A DNA stretch of 32,155 bases. Origin: an uncultured beta proteobacterium (GTDB lineage: Bacteria; Pseudomonadota; Gammaproteobacteria; Burkholderiales; Burkholderiaceae_C). Position numbers and translations under genes: made by a program. The notes under the pieces are model-generated. The model did no database searches, was not told the origin of the DNA, and saw only the letters and a list, made by a program, of their open reading frames with translations. The stretch is taken from the NCBI GenBank assembly GCA_903930255.1, contig CAIYYA010000186.1:1-32155 (forward strand), given 5' to 3'. Shown here piece by piece: positions 6,667 through 14,324 of the stretch. The first letter of the stretch is position 1; each line of letters starts with the position of its first letter.

Positions 6667-9309
6667 TCAAGCGTTCTGACTGCAGTCACACTGCAACCAG
6701 CGGGCGGCAAACTCTTCGGCGCAAACCGGGCGGCCAAACAAATAGCCTTGACCCATTTCGACACCGTCTTGATGCAAGCGCTGGCACTGCTCGCTTGCTT
6801 CAACACCTTCGGCCACCAAGGCATGCCCCATGCTGTGCGCCATGTCAATAATCGTGCGCACCAGCACGGCATCGGTGTTATTGGCCAGCATCGAGGCGAC
6901 AAAACTTTGGTCTATTTTGATCACCGAAATCGGCAACTGACGCAAATATGACAAACTCGAATAGCCCGTTCCAAAGTCGTCAATGGCGACCGAAATGCCC
7001 ATTTCCCGTAAGCTCTGCAGACGAGCCAAGAGCTCTGGCGTGTGTTGTACCAAAGCATCTTCTGTGATCTCCAGCTCGAGCAAATCGGGCGTGACACCCT
7101 GAGCCAGCAGCATCGACTGCAACTGCGGCACCATCTCCACTTGTTGCAGATCGAGCACATTTTGGTTTACCGCCAGGCGCATCGGCGACGCCCACAGACC
7201 AGCGCGCACCCACTGCCCCAATTGGCGCAATGCGGCCTGCATGACCCAATGATCAAGTTCGATCAACAAGCCCGATTTTTCAGCAATGCCAATAAAAACC
7301 CCGGGCATCGTCAAGCCGTAGCCTGGGCGCTCCCAGCGCACCAGCACCTCAGCACCGCACAGCAAGCCACTCGCGAGCAGCACCTTGGGCTGGAAATAGA
7401 CGCGCAATTGCTGCAAGGCAATAGCTTGCGTCAATTCAGTTTGTATGGCAAAGGCTTCATCGTTGCTGGCACCGAGCGCCGCGGTGTAGCAGAGCATTTG
7501 GTTGCGCCCGGCATTCTTGGCACCATACATGGCCATGTCTGAGCTGCGCAGCAGCACGTCGGCGCTGCCACCGTCATCTGGAAACAGGGCCAGCCCCAAG
7601 CTCGCCATCAGCCGATACGGCTGCATTTGCTCGATTTGCAGTGGCGCTCGCAAGCGCTCCAATAAATTGGCGCCGACGGCCTGCGCACCCTGCCGATCGG
7701 TGTCGGGCAATAGCACCACAAACTCGTCACCCCCCATGCGCGCCACCGTGTCCTGGCTGCGCACACCTGCATGCAGGCGCTTGGCCACTTCGCACAGCAG
7801 CAGATCGCCGGTGTGATGACCCAGGGTGTCGTTGACTTCTTTAAAACGGTCTAAATCGATGAACAGCACGGCAAAGTTTTTTTGTTGACGCTGCGACGCA
7901 ATAATGAGCTGGCTGATGCGGTCGTTAAAGAGTGAGCGATTGGGCAAACCGGTCAGGTTGTCATAGGCTGCCTGATGCGCCAGCGCCAACTGGGCCATAT
8001 GCAGTTGCGTCACGTCGGTTTGCACACCAATGTAATGCAGCAGTGTGCCATCGGTATCGCGCACGGCATTGATGCTGCTGCGAACGGTGTAATAAGTGCC
8101 ATCAGAGCGGCGATTGTTGAACTCACCAGCCCATTGGCCTTGCGTATTCAGGCTGTCCCACAGGGCTGCATAAAAGGTGGCGTCCTGGCGGCCAGATTTG
8201 AGAATGCTGGTTTTACGGCCCATAACCGTGGCCGCCGAGAAGCCGGTTTGCCGTTCAAAAGCGGGGTTGACTCGCACAATTCGGGTCTGCGCATCGGTGA
8301 TGATGATGGAGTCTTGGGTGTTTAAAAACACGGTCTCACTGAGCAGCGTCTGGCGTTGCTGGTCTTTCAGCGCGGTGATGTCAGTTGAAATGCCGCCGAC
8401 ACCATAAACCGCACCCAAGCGATCACACAATGGAAACTTGCGCGTTAAAAAATCCAGCGTGGTGTGCGGTGCAGGCAAATGCACTTGCTCTTCGATGGTG
8501 ATCGTTTGTCCGCTTTTCAGCACTTTCAGATCAGCGTCCAAATGCAACATTGCATCCCGCAGGGGCAAATAGGTTTCCCGTTTTTTGCCCATAACCTCGT
8601 CTTTGCTGCGGCCGACAAAATTCAGCAAGGCCTGGTTTGCCAGCAGGGTGTTGCCATGTTTGTCAAAGGCGTAAATAAAGGCATCACTCGAATCCAACAG
8701 CAGAGAATAAAAACGCTGGTCTTGCTGACGCGCCAATTCGGAGGTGCGATCTACCAGCAAGATCAGCACCCGCAGGTCGAGCTTGTAGTTGATCGACAAG
8801 GCGATCAGGTGGGCGTCATAGACCTGGCTTTGCGTGGATGACTCGCCCAGCGTTAGTTGCGGCAAGAGCAGGGTCTGGCCGGGCAATAAATCGCGCAGTG
8901 CCATGTGCAAGCGAGCTCGGTCAGGCTGGTTGAGCTGTTGCCACAAACGTACATCCAGGCTACCGTGGCGTTTGCGCAAACCCAACAGCGTATCGGCCCG
9001 CTCGTTGCTGTCGTCCACCACGCCTTTGTTGTCCACCACCACGGCAGCCAGCGGCATTTGACTAAACAGGGTTTGGTAGCGCTTGCGCGCCAACTCGGCC
9101 TCGAGCTGAGTGGTGCGCAGCTCTTCATTTTGCAGCTCCAGCTCAACCTGGTAAATGCGCAAATCTTCAAGTAATCGCTCGAGCTGCAAGTGCTCGCTCA
9201 TGCCGGTTGACGGGGTCGCCGCATTTCGTGACAAAACCGCTTGCGCGCGCTGTTTGAGCAACTGCAAGCGCTCTGAAGCTTGCAGCGAAAATTCTTCTGG
9301 CAAGCTCAT
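6667..9309 (-). CDS. PAS-PAS-PAS-GGDEF-EAL c-di-GMP turnover protein
   Basis: Cytoplasmic signalling protein of 880 residues that should make and/or degrade cyclic di-GMP; no membrane helix is visible. An N-terminal coiled segment (ERLLEDLRIYQVELELQNEEL) leads into three PAS-like domains, roughly residues 75-190, 195-315 and 325-440. The GGDEF domain has an intact active site (ARMGGDEFVVL, about residue 526) and, five residues before it, RSQD, the RxxD inhibitory-site pattern. The EAL domain reads EVLVRW at the signature position and keeps ELEITED, AIDDFGTGYSSL, IKIDQSFV and VAEGVE, so phosphodiesterase activity is plausible. The start at 9309 overlaps the CheB/CheR stop as ATGA; an in-frame start at 9339 is less likely. 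The second gene of a two-gene operon. Confidence 0.93.
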   Translation of the reverse strand: MSLPEEFSLQASERLQLLKQRAQAVLSRNAATPSTGMSEHLQLERLLEDLRIYQVELELQNEELRTTQLEAELARKRYQTLFSQMPLAAVVVDNKGVVDDSNERADTLLGLRKRHGSLDVRLWQQLNQPDRARLHMALRDLLPGQTLLLPQLTLGESSTQSQVYDAHLIALSINYKLDLRVLILLVDRTSELARQQDQRFYSLLLDSSDAFIYAFDKHGNTLLANQALLNFVGRSKDEVMGKKRETYLPLRDAMLHLDADLKVLKSGQTITIEEQVHLPAPHTTLDFLTRKFPLCDRLGAVYGVGGISTDITALKDQQRQTLLSETVFLNTQDSIIITDAQTRIVRVNPAFERQTGFSAATVMGRKTSILKSGRQDATFYAALWDSLNTQGQWAGEFNNRRSDGTYYTVRSSINAVRDTDGTLLHYIGVQTDVTQLHMAQLALAHQAAYDNLTGLPNRSLFNDRISQLIIASQRQQKNFAVLFIDLDRFKEVNDTLGHHTGDLLLCEVAKRLHAGVRSQDTVARMGGDEFVVLLPDTDRQGAQAVGANLLERLRAPLQIEQMQPYRLMASLGLALFPDDGGSADVLLRSSDMAMYGAKNAGRNQMLCYTAALGASNDEAFAIQTELTQAIALQQLRVYFQPKVLLASGLLCGAEVLVRWERPGYGLTMPGVFIGIAEKSGLLIELDHWVMQAALRQLGQWVRAGLWASPMRLAVNQNVLDLQQVEMVPQLQSMLLAQGVTPDLLELEITEDALVQHTPELLARLQSLREMGISVAIDDFGTGYSSLSYLRQLPISVIKIDQSFVASMLANNTDAVLVRTIIDMAHSMGHALVAEGVEASEQCQRLHQDGVEMGQGYLFGRPVCAEEFAARWLQCDCSQNA

Positions 9310-12242
9310 ACTTGACCGCCGGCGCTGGCGCTGCGCCAATCGGTGATGTTCACATGGCTGACCACCGCGCCGGGCTGCTCACCGCTCACCGCCGACACAT
9401 GCATGACAAACCAGCGCTCCTGGTTGGGTGCATGGCAAGGGTATTCCAGCGAAAAATGGGGGCGGCGACCCTCCAGCACTTCACGCACACCGCGTTGCGC
9501 CGCCAGCACGCTTGGGTCGGCTGGCTCATGCAGGTCTTTGCACACGTCAAGATAGTTGACACCGGGGCCTGAGTGTGCCGGGTCACCATTGGCTAGGGCA
9601 AAGTCGCGCCAAGCCGCGTTGACCAAGGTGATGACACCCACGCTATTGAGCACGGCAATGTGCTCCGACAGCGAATCAATGATGTGCTGCAGGCGCGACA
9701 CCTCGTGCAGCGCAGTCACATCCATGAACGTGATCACCGCCCCTTTGGCGCTGGAAGAAGGCACCCTGTAGGGCAACATGCGCACAAAATAATGCAAACC
9801 GTTAATGCCCCGAATTTCTTTTTCAACCTTGCAGTCTTCTTTGAGCGTGCGCGTCAAGTCAGCGATCAGCTCGGGGTAAAGCAGGGTGTGAGCCAAGTCG
9901 TCCAGCGGGCGCCCAATATCCGAGTCGCGCAGCCTGAAAATGTGCGTAGCATCGGGGCTAAAGCGGGTCAGCAACAGGTCGTCATCGACAAACACCGTGC
10001 CGGCAGAGACGGCTTGCGCCATGTTGTCCAGGTCGGCGTTGAGACGGTTCAGAATGTCAATTTTTTCCTGGTATTCGGCGTTGACGGTGTTGAGCTCTTC
10101 ATTCACCGACTGCAGCTCTTCATTAGAGCTTTGCAGCTCTTCGTTGGAGCTCATCAGCTCTTCGTTGGTGGACTGCAGCTCTTCGTTCGAGGTCTCCAGC
10201 TCTTCCACCGTGGCTTGCAAGCTTTCGCGGGTGGCGCTGAGCTCGCGCTCCAACACCTCCATGCGCTCGGCAGTTTCAGAGTCGAGGTCAATCGTGCTGG
10301 TCGAATCGCTGGGCGCAGTGGCGTGCAATTGTTCAAAAGCCAGCAGGGTCAGGCGCTCGCCTTCGACCTCTTCAACCGGCCAAGCGCTCAAGCGCAAATG
10401 TTCGATATCACCATCGGGGGTGGTGAATTTAAGTCGATCAGAAGTGACGCTGACGCCCTCACGCCCGGCCTTGAAGACCAGCGCCACGGCCACTGGCACC
10501 AGTGGGTCGGGCAGGATGCGGTTCAAGTCAAGGCTGGCATGGCCCTCGCGCAATTGCAAAAATCGGTGTACTTCACCATAAGAATGCACCAGCTCGTGAC
10601 GACCATTGACCAAAATGGCGGCCGGTGGCGCAAACGCTTTGAGCAAAGCACCAAAACCTTGCTCAACGGCATTCGGTTTAAGCCGCCCGGGGCGCGCGCG
10701 CTGGGTGGTCGTCAGGGGCACGGCATAGCCATAGCCAGTGCCCTTGGAAACCTCCAGCGGGTAGCTCAGGGGCCGGATCATGGCCCAAATTTTGTGCCGC
10801 GCGCTGACAGCTGAAAAATCTTTTTGCAGCTCGCCCAGTGACTCGCTGGAGCCCTGAAAAAAATGCCCGCCGGGCAGCAATGCATATTGCAGCCTTTTCA
10901 GGGCGCGCTCTTGGGCGGTGGAGCGAAAATATATCAGCGCATTGCGGCACACCACCAGGTTCATGCGGGTAAACGGCGGGTCGGTCAGCAGGTTGTGCCG
11001 GGCAAACACAATGCACTGGCGCAGCTCGTTTTTGACCACAAAATTGTTGCCTTTTTTGACAAAAAAGCGCTCGAGTTGCTGCGGTGACACTTCGGCTGCG
11101 ATCGACTCGGGGTAGGTGCCCGCACCGGCGGTTTCAATATTTTGCTGCTCCACGTCGGTGGCAAATATTTTTAAGGTGGGCCAGTGCTTGAGCTGGTCAA
11201 ACGCCTCCAAAAACAGCATCGCCACCGAATAAGCTTCTTCGCCGGTCGAAACTGCGGCCAACCAAACCCGAATCGACTCGCCAACCTGCATTTTGACCAC
11301 CAGCGGCTCAATCACCTGGCGCGCCAAAATATCAAACGCCTCGGCATCGCGAAAAAAACTGGTCACCGGTATCAGCAGCTCACGGCGCAGTGTCAGCACC
11401 TCGTTACGGTCATCGCCAAGCAAATCCAGATAGGTTTCTAGCGAGGTGACCTGGCGCACATTCATGCGCCGCTCAATGCGCCGCATCACGGTGCCAGCTT
11501 TGTACTCTTGAAAATCAATGCCGCCCACTTGCAGCAGCAAATGCATGATGCCGCTTAACGCCGCCTCGGGGCTCAGCGCCAGCGTGCGCCCGGCCTGTGT
11601 GTCTAGAGCGACAGCCGCCTGCACTATCGGCTGGTTGGTAATGTGTGCCAGCAAGCGCAGGCCAATTTGATCCACCGGCAAAATGGCGTCGACCAGACCT
11701 GTCGCAATGACACTGCGCGGCATGCCGTCAAATTTGGCATCGAGCGGCTCTTGGGCGATCAAAAAACCACCGGCATCGTTGATGGCTGCAGCGCCCCGGG
11801 TGCCGTCGGAGCCAGTGCCTGAGAGCACCACGCCAACCGAGCGTGCGCCATAGTGTTCGGTCATTGACTTAAAAAACACATCAATCGGCAAAGTCAGCGT
11901 GCGTGGGTTTTTCGGCGTCAGGTTGAGTTTTCCTTGTCCCATGTGCATGATCGAGCCGGGAGGGATCAGATACACCCGGTTCGGCTCAATGGGCATGTCT
12001 TGCTCGACCATCACCACCGGCATCGGCGTGTGGCGCGAAAGCAAATTGGCCATCATGCTCTTGTGGTCGGGGGACAGGTGCTGAATCACCACAAAAGTCG
12101 CCCCGGTGTTGACTGCCAGGCCATCAAACAATTTTTCGAGAGCCTCTAGACCGCCTGCGGATGCGCCAATAGCCACAATATGTGATATTTGACCCAATTC
12201 GTCCGGCGCAGATGAATCATCCGGGATTTGTTCCAGCGACAT
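9306..12242 (-). CDS. CheB-CheR-PAS fusion (chemotaxis methylesterase/methyltransferase hybrid)
   Basis: Hybrid signalling protein of 978 residues. Residues about 20-200 are a CheB methylesterase domain with the catalytic triad Ser28 (GASAGG), His55 (QHLSPDH) and Asp146 (GTGSDGTRG), but no receiver domain in front. Residues about 220-490 are a CheR methyltransferase (VSTGEEAYS; ARHNLLTDPPF; VVCRNALIYF). A long coiled coil with NEELQS heptads covers about 660-735, followed by two PAS-like regions, the last ending VVSHVNITDW. Proteins of this layout are common in proteobacteria and are not the housekeeping chemotaxis enzymes; their targets are mostly unknown. The gene is divergent from the MerR-type regulator and coupled to the GGDEF-EAL gene by an ATGA overlap. 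A promoter overlapping a palindrome lies upstream (12311-12346). Confidence 0.93.
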   Translation of the reverse strand: MSLEQIPDDSSAPDELGQISHIVAIGASAGGLEALEKLFDGLAVNTGATFVVIQHLSPDHKSMMANLLSRHTPMPVVMVEQDMPIEPNRVYLIPPGSIMHMGQGKLNLTPKNPRTLTLPIDVFFKSMTEHYGARSVGVVLSGTGSDGTRGAAAINDAGGFLIAQEPLDAKFDGMPRSVIATGLVDAILPVDQIGLRLLAHITNQPIVQAAVALDTQAGRTLALSPEAALSGIMHLLLQVGGIDFQEYKAGTVMRRIERRMNVRQVTSLETYLDLLGDDRNEVLTLRRELLIPVTSFFRDAEAFDILARQVIEPLVVKMQVGESIRVWLAAVSTGEEAYSVAMLFLEAFDQLKHWPTLKIFATDVEQQNIETAGAGTYPESIAAEVSPQQLERFFVKKGNNFVVKNELRQCIVFARHNLLTDPPFTRMNLVVCRNALIYFRSTAQERALKRLQYALLPGGHFFQGSSESLGELQKDFSAVSARHKIWAMIRPLSYPLEVSKGTGYGYAVPLTTTQRARPGRLKPNAVEQGFGALLKAFAPPAAILVNGRHELVHSYGEVHRFLQLREGHASLDLNRILPDPLVPVAVALVFKAGREGVSVTSDRLKFTTPDGDIEHLRLSAWPVEEVEGERLTLLAFEQLHATAPSDSTSTIDLDSETAERMEVLERELSATRESLQATVEELETSNEELQSTNEELMSSNEELQSSNEELQSVNEELNTVNAEYQEKIDILNRLNADLDNMAQAVSAGTVFVDDDLLLTRFSPDATHIFRLRDSDIGRPLDDLAHTLLYPELIADLTRTLKEDCKVEKEIRGINGLHYFVRMLPYRVPSSSAKGAVITFMDVTALHEVSRLQHIIDSLSEHIAVLNSVGVITLVNAAWRDFALANGDPAHSGPGVNYLDVCKDLHEPADPSVLAAQRGVREVLEGRRPHFSLEYPCHAPNQERWFVMHVSAVSGEQPGAVVSHVNITDWRSASAGGQV
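10092..10217 (-). repeat. Six 21-bp imperfect tandem repeats encoding coiled-coil heptads
   Basis: Six consecutive 21-base units, each starting (C/G)AGCTCTTC on the + strand, encode heptads of the type NEELQSS in the CheB/CheR fusion. The unit equals seven codons, so the repeat lengthens or shortens the coiled coil without changing frame. The heptad pattern is known for this protein family; the high DNA-level similarity between units is what the sequence shows. Confidence 0.85.
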
Positions 12243-12310
12243 ATTTAAACCTCAAAACCTTTGTCTCCAACGCCCCCTTCTGCAAAGCCCAGACAGCTTT
12301 GACGGGTGGT

Positions 12311-12338
12311 ATTATGGCTGGATTTCCTGTTTTGTCCA
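12311..12338 (-). promoter_or_regulatory. Likely sigma-70 promoter of the CheB/CheR fusion gene
   Basis: Reading the - strand, TGGACA (12338-12333) and CATAAT (12316-12311) are separated by 16 bases, close to TTGACA-N17-TATAAT. The predicted start would leave a leader of about 60 bases before ATG 12242. The -35 box lies inside the palindrome at 12330-12346, so a protein bound there would block polymerase. Confidence 0.5.
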
Positions 12339-12346
12339 GGACAAAA
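12330..12346. promoter_or_regulatory. Perfect palindrome, candidate operator of the MerR/CarH-like regulator
   Basis: TTTTGTCCAGGACAAAA is an 8+1+8 perfect inverted repeat in the 114-base divergent region. It ends 10 bases before the regulator's ATG and overlaps the -35 box of the CheB/CheR promoter. MerR-family dimers bind such dyads and commonly control their own promoter. I see no second full copy in the window. Which protein binds is inference from position. Confidence 0.6.
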
Positions 12347-12356
12347 TGACCCAACC

Positions 12357-13298
12357 ATGAGCCAAATCAAACAGAACGCCTGGAGCTTGGCCGACATCGA
12401 GCAGCGCACGGGTCTGACCCGCGAAGTGCTGCGCAAGTGGGAATTACGCTACCAGTTTCCTCTGCCCATGAGGGGGCCGCGCGGCCAGCGCCTATTCTGC
12501 AACACCGATCTGCGCAAACTGCAACTGATAGCCCGGCTGCAACGCTTAGGACGGCGTGTCAGCACGCTCATGCCACTCAACAGCCAGCAATTGCAGGCCT
12601 TGCTTGACGCTGATCAAGCAAGCCAGCAACTCAGCAGCCACGCGGCAAGCCTGCCAACCGACCTTGAAACGCTGCTCGCCACCTTGCAAGCTCCGATCAA
12701 CCCAATGGCGCTGATCGATTTTTTACACAGTCAAATCAAGCAATGGGGTCTGAACGGGTTTGTCGAGCAGCGCATGCCTGCCTATATCTGGGCGGTGGGC
12801 GATGCCTGGGCGACGCAGCGCATTGGGATTTATGCCGAACATTATTTTTCAGACACACTGCGCCAGATCGTCGTTAAGGCACTGCCCACAGCGGGTCATT
12901 CACATACCCCACCGCGCGTATTGCTGAGCACGCCACCGACTGAATTGCACACGCTGGGCCTGCTCACGCTGCACGCCCATCTGGCGCTGCAGGGTGCCGA
13001 CTGCATCAACTTGGGCAGCCAGATTCCAGTGGAAGAAGTGTTGCATGCCGTGCGCGAAATGCGCATTCAAGTGGTTGCCCTTTCGATCAGCTCCTGCATG
13101 CTGGCGGACCCGACCATCCGCTACCTGAGCCAACTGCGCCAGGAGCTGCCCACCGACTGTGCGCTTTGGGTCGGTGGACAAGGGAGTGCAGGCTTTGATT
13201 TGGCGAACCTGCCGGGTTGCCAAATTTTCACGGACACCGCCAGCGCCGTGCGGGTTTGGCTTGAAATGGCCAAAGCCTGGCGAGCGGCGATGCTATGA
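12357..13298 (+). CDS. MerR-family regulator with cobalamin-binding light-sensor domain (CarH/LitR type)
   Basis: Transcription factor of 313 residues. Residues about 8-75 form a MerR winged helix (WSLADIEQRTGLTREVLRKW, then GQRLFCNTDLRKLQLIARL). Residues about 90-185 are the helical cap of a B12-binding module and contain W151-x9-E161-H162. Residues about 186-310 are the Rossmann-like B12-binding part with E196-x-H198-x2-G201 and the later WVGGQG. W-x9-EH plus ExHxxG is the signature of CarH-type photoreceptors, which bind adenosylcobalamin, repress in the dark and are released by light. I chose ATG 12357 over a GTG at 12306 because the MerR fold starts just after it. The gene is divergent from the CheB/CheR-GGDEF-EAL operon, which is the obvious target besides itself. 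Light sensing is inferred from motifs only. Confidence 0.88.
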   Translation: MSQIKQNAWSLADIEQRTGLTREVLRKWELRYQFPLPMRGPRGQRLFCNTDLRKLQLIARLQRLGRRVSTLMPLNSQQLQALLDADQASQQLSSHAASLPTDLETLLATLQAPINPMALIDFLHSQIKQWGLNGFVEQRMPAYIWAVGDAWATQRIGIYAEHYFSDTLRQIVVKALPTAGHSHTPPRVLLSTPPTELHTLGLLTLHAHLALQGADCINLGSQIPVEEVLHAVREMRIQVVALSISSCMLADPTIRYLSQLRQELPTDCALWVGGQGSAGFDLANLPGCQIFTDTASAVRVWLEMAKAWRAAML

Positions 13299-13424
13299 GT
13301 GACCGTGCTGCATCCATTCATCCAGAAGAAACAAGCAGAAATAGATAGTGCTAAATTTCAACCTCTGATCCTGCTCTGATGTTGGTAAGCTTCACTTTTC
13401 GCTGATCGTTATTTCATTTTTTAA

Positions 13425-13789
13425 GGTGATTCATTTAGTGGGGTATTCAGCGGCTTTGTGGTCGAGCCTGAAATGGCTCTTTCAGCGTCTACCTCGCGCA
13501 CCGTCGATTTGATGGATCGGATGAAATCACATGAGGCAAAAAATGAGTCCCATGCGACCGGCTAGGTCAATTTGAAAAACGGGCACAAGCCCAAGGAATA
13601 GCGTTCACAGCGCACCATGTGACAGCCTACATGGTCGATGAAGCCATCATCGAAGAAGCCGAAACATTAAATTGCGACATGATTGTCATGGTGACCCATG
13701 GGCGCAACAAGTTAGGCAAATTTATATTTGGCTCTCACACCAAAAATATCATTGCCAAAAGCCAGCTACCGGTGCTGGTTTTGCGTTGA
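13425..13789 (+). pseudogene. Decayed universal stress protein (UspA family) gene
   Basis: The stretch 13299-13805 contains no intact gene. Bases 13547-13789 encode, without a start, the C-terminal part of a UspA-family protein: AQGIAFTAHHVTAYMVDEAI, CDMIVMVTHGRNKLGKFIFG and the end LPVLVLR, with the ATP-binding G-x2-G-x9-G(S/T)-like pattern partly recognisable. A segment in another frame (about 13425-13562, containing MALSASTSRTVDLMDRMK) could be the preceding part, which implies a frameshift near 13550. The N-terminal beta strand with the conserved aspartate is missing. I see nothing else in 13299-13424 beyond a 17-codon frame that overlaps the regulator's stop as ATGA (13295-13348), perhaps the stump of a lost gene. 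Confidence 0.65.
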
Positions 13790-13805
13790 TCCGAGAGCGC
13801 CTACT

Positions 13806-14324
13806 TTACACAACCCGCCTGCGCACGGCTTGCAAAATGCCCCGCAAAATATCAACCGGCTCAGGGGGGCAACCCGTGACAGTGATATCCACCGGAATCA
13901 CTTTGGCGACCTGACCACAGGTAGCGTAGCTCTGGCCAAAAATGCCACCATCGCACGCACAGTCGCCCACCGCCACCACCAGTTTGGGCTCGGGCGTTGC
14001 GTCATAGGTGCGCTTGAGCGCCATTTCCATGTTGCGCGACACCGGGCCAGTCACCAGCAACAGATCGGCATGGCGTGGGCTGGCGACAAACCGGATGCCC
14101 AGCCCTTCGATGTTGTAGTAAGGGTTGCCCAGCGCATTGATCTCCAGCTCGCAGCCGTTGCACGACCCAGCATCGACCTGACGAATGCTCAATGCTTGCC
14201 CCAAAATTGAGAGCAACTCACGCTGGATGTGTGAGGCTTCCTGTGCATTTTCTTCACCAATATCGGGCGCCGGTTCAGACGGAATTCCCACCTTGACGAT
14301 TTGTCGAACGACCTTCCAGATCAT
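13806..14324 (-). CDS. hyfI: HyfI/NuoB-like small subunit, Ehr complex 2
   Basis: Small iron-sulfur subunit of 172 residues, last gene of operon 2. The N2-type [4Fe-4S] ligands are all present: C55 and C58 (GSCNGCE), C122 (VGDCACDGG) and C152 (TGCPPEP), along with VASPRHADLLLVTGPVSRNM. No ferredoxin domain is fused to it and none is encoded in the operon, unlike complex 1. The start ATG 14324 overlaps the hyfG stop as ATGA. In complex I relatives this subunit passes electrons between the ferredoxin-like chain and the active site at the junction with the large subunit, so here the electron partner must be encoded elsewhere or be diffusible, or the complex uses no external electrons. Confidence 0.92.
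   Translation of the reverse strand: MIWKVVRQIVKVGIPSEPAPDIGEENAQEASHIQRELLSILGQALSIRQVDAGSCNGCELEINALGNPYYNIEGLGIRFVASPRHADLLLVTGPVSRNMEMALKRTYDATPEPKLVVAVGDCACDGGIFGQSYATCGQVAKVIPVDITVTGCPPEPVDILRGILQAVRRRVV

Noticed and set aside
10092..10217. CRISPR-like or satellite repeat
   Set aside because: The period is exactly seven codons with no spacers, and it encodes the known NEELQS heptads.
9660..10814. A 384-codon + strand frame antisense to the CheB/CheR fusion
   Set aside because: The opposite strand encodes clear CheR, coiled-coil and PAS sequence. The frame is rich in Gln, His and Arg with no recognisable domain, as expected for a shadow frame.
12306..12356. Upstream GTG start of the MerR-type regulator
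   Set aside because: It would place the palindrome inside the coding sequence and add residues that do not belong to the MerR fold.
13295..13348. A 17-codon frame overlapping the regulator's stop (ATGA)
   Set aside because: Too short and without similarity to a known family; mentioned only as a possible stump.
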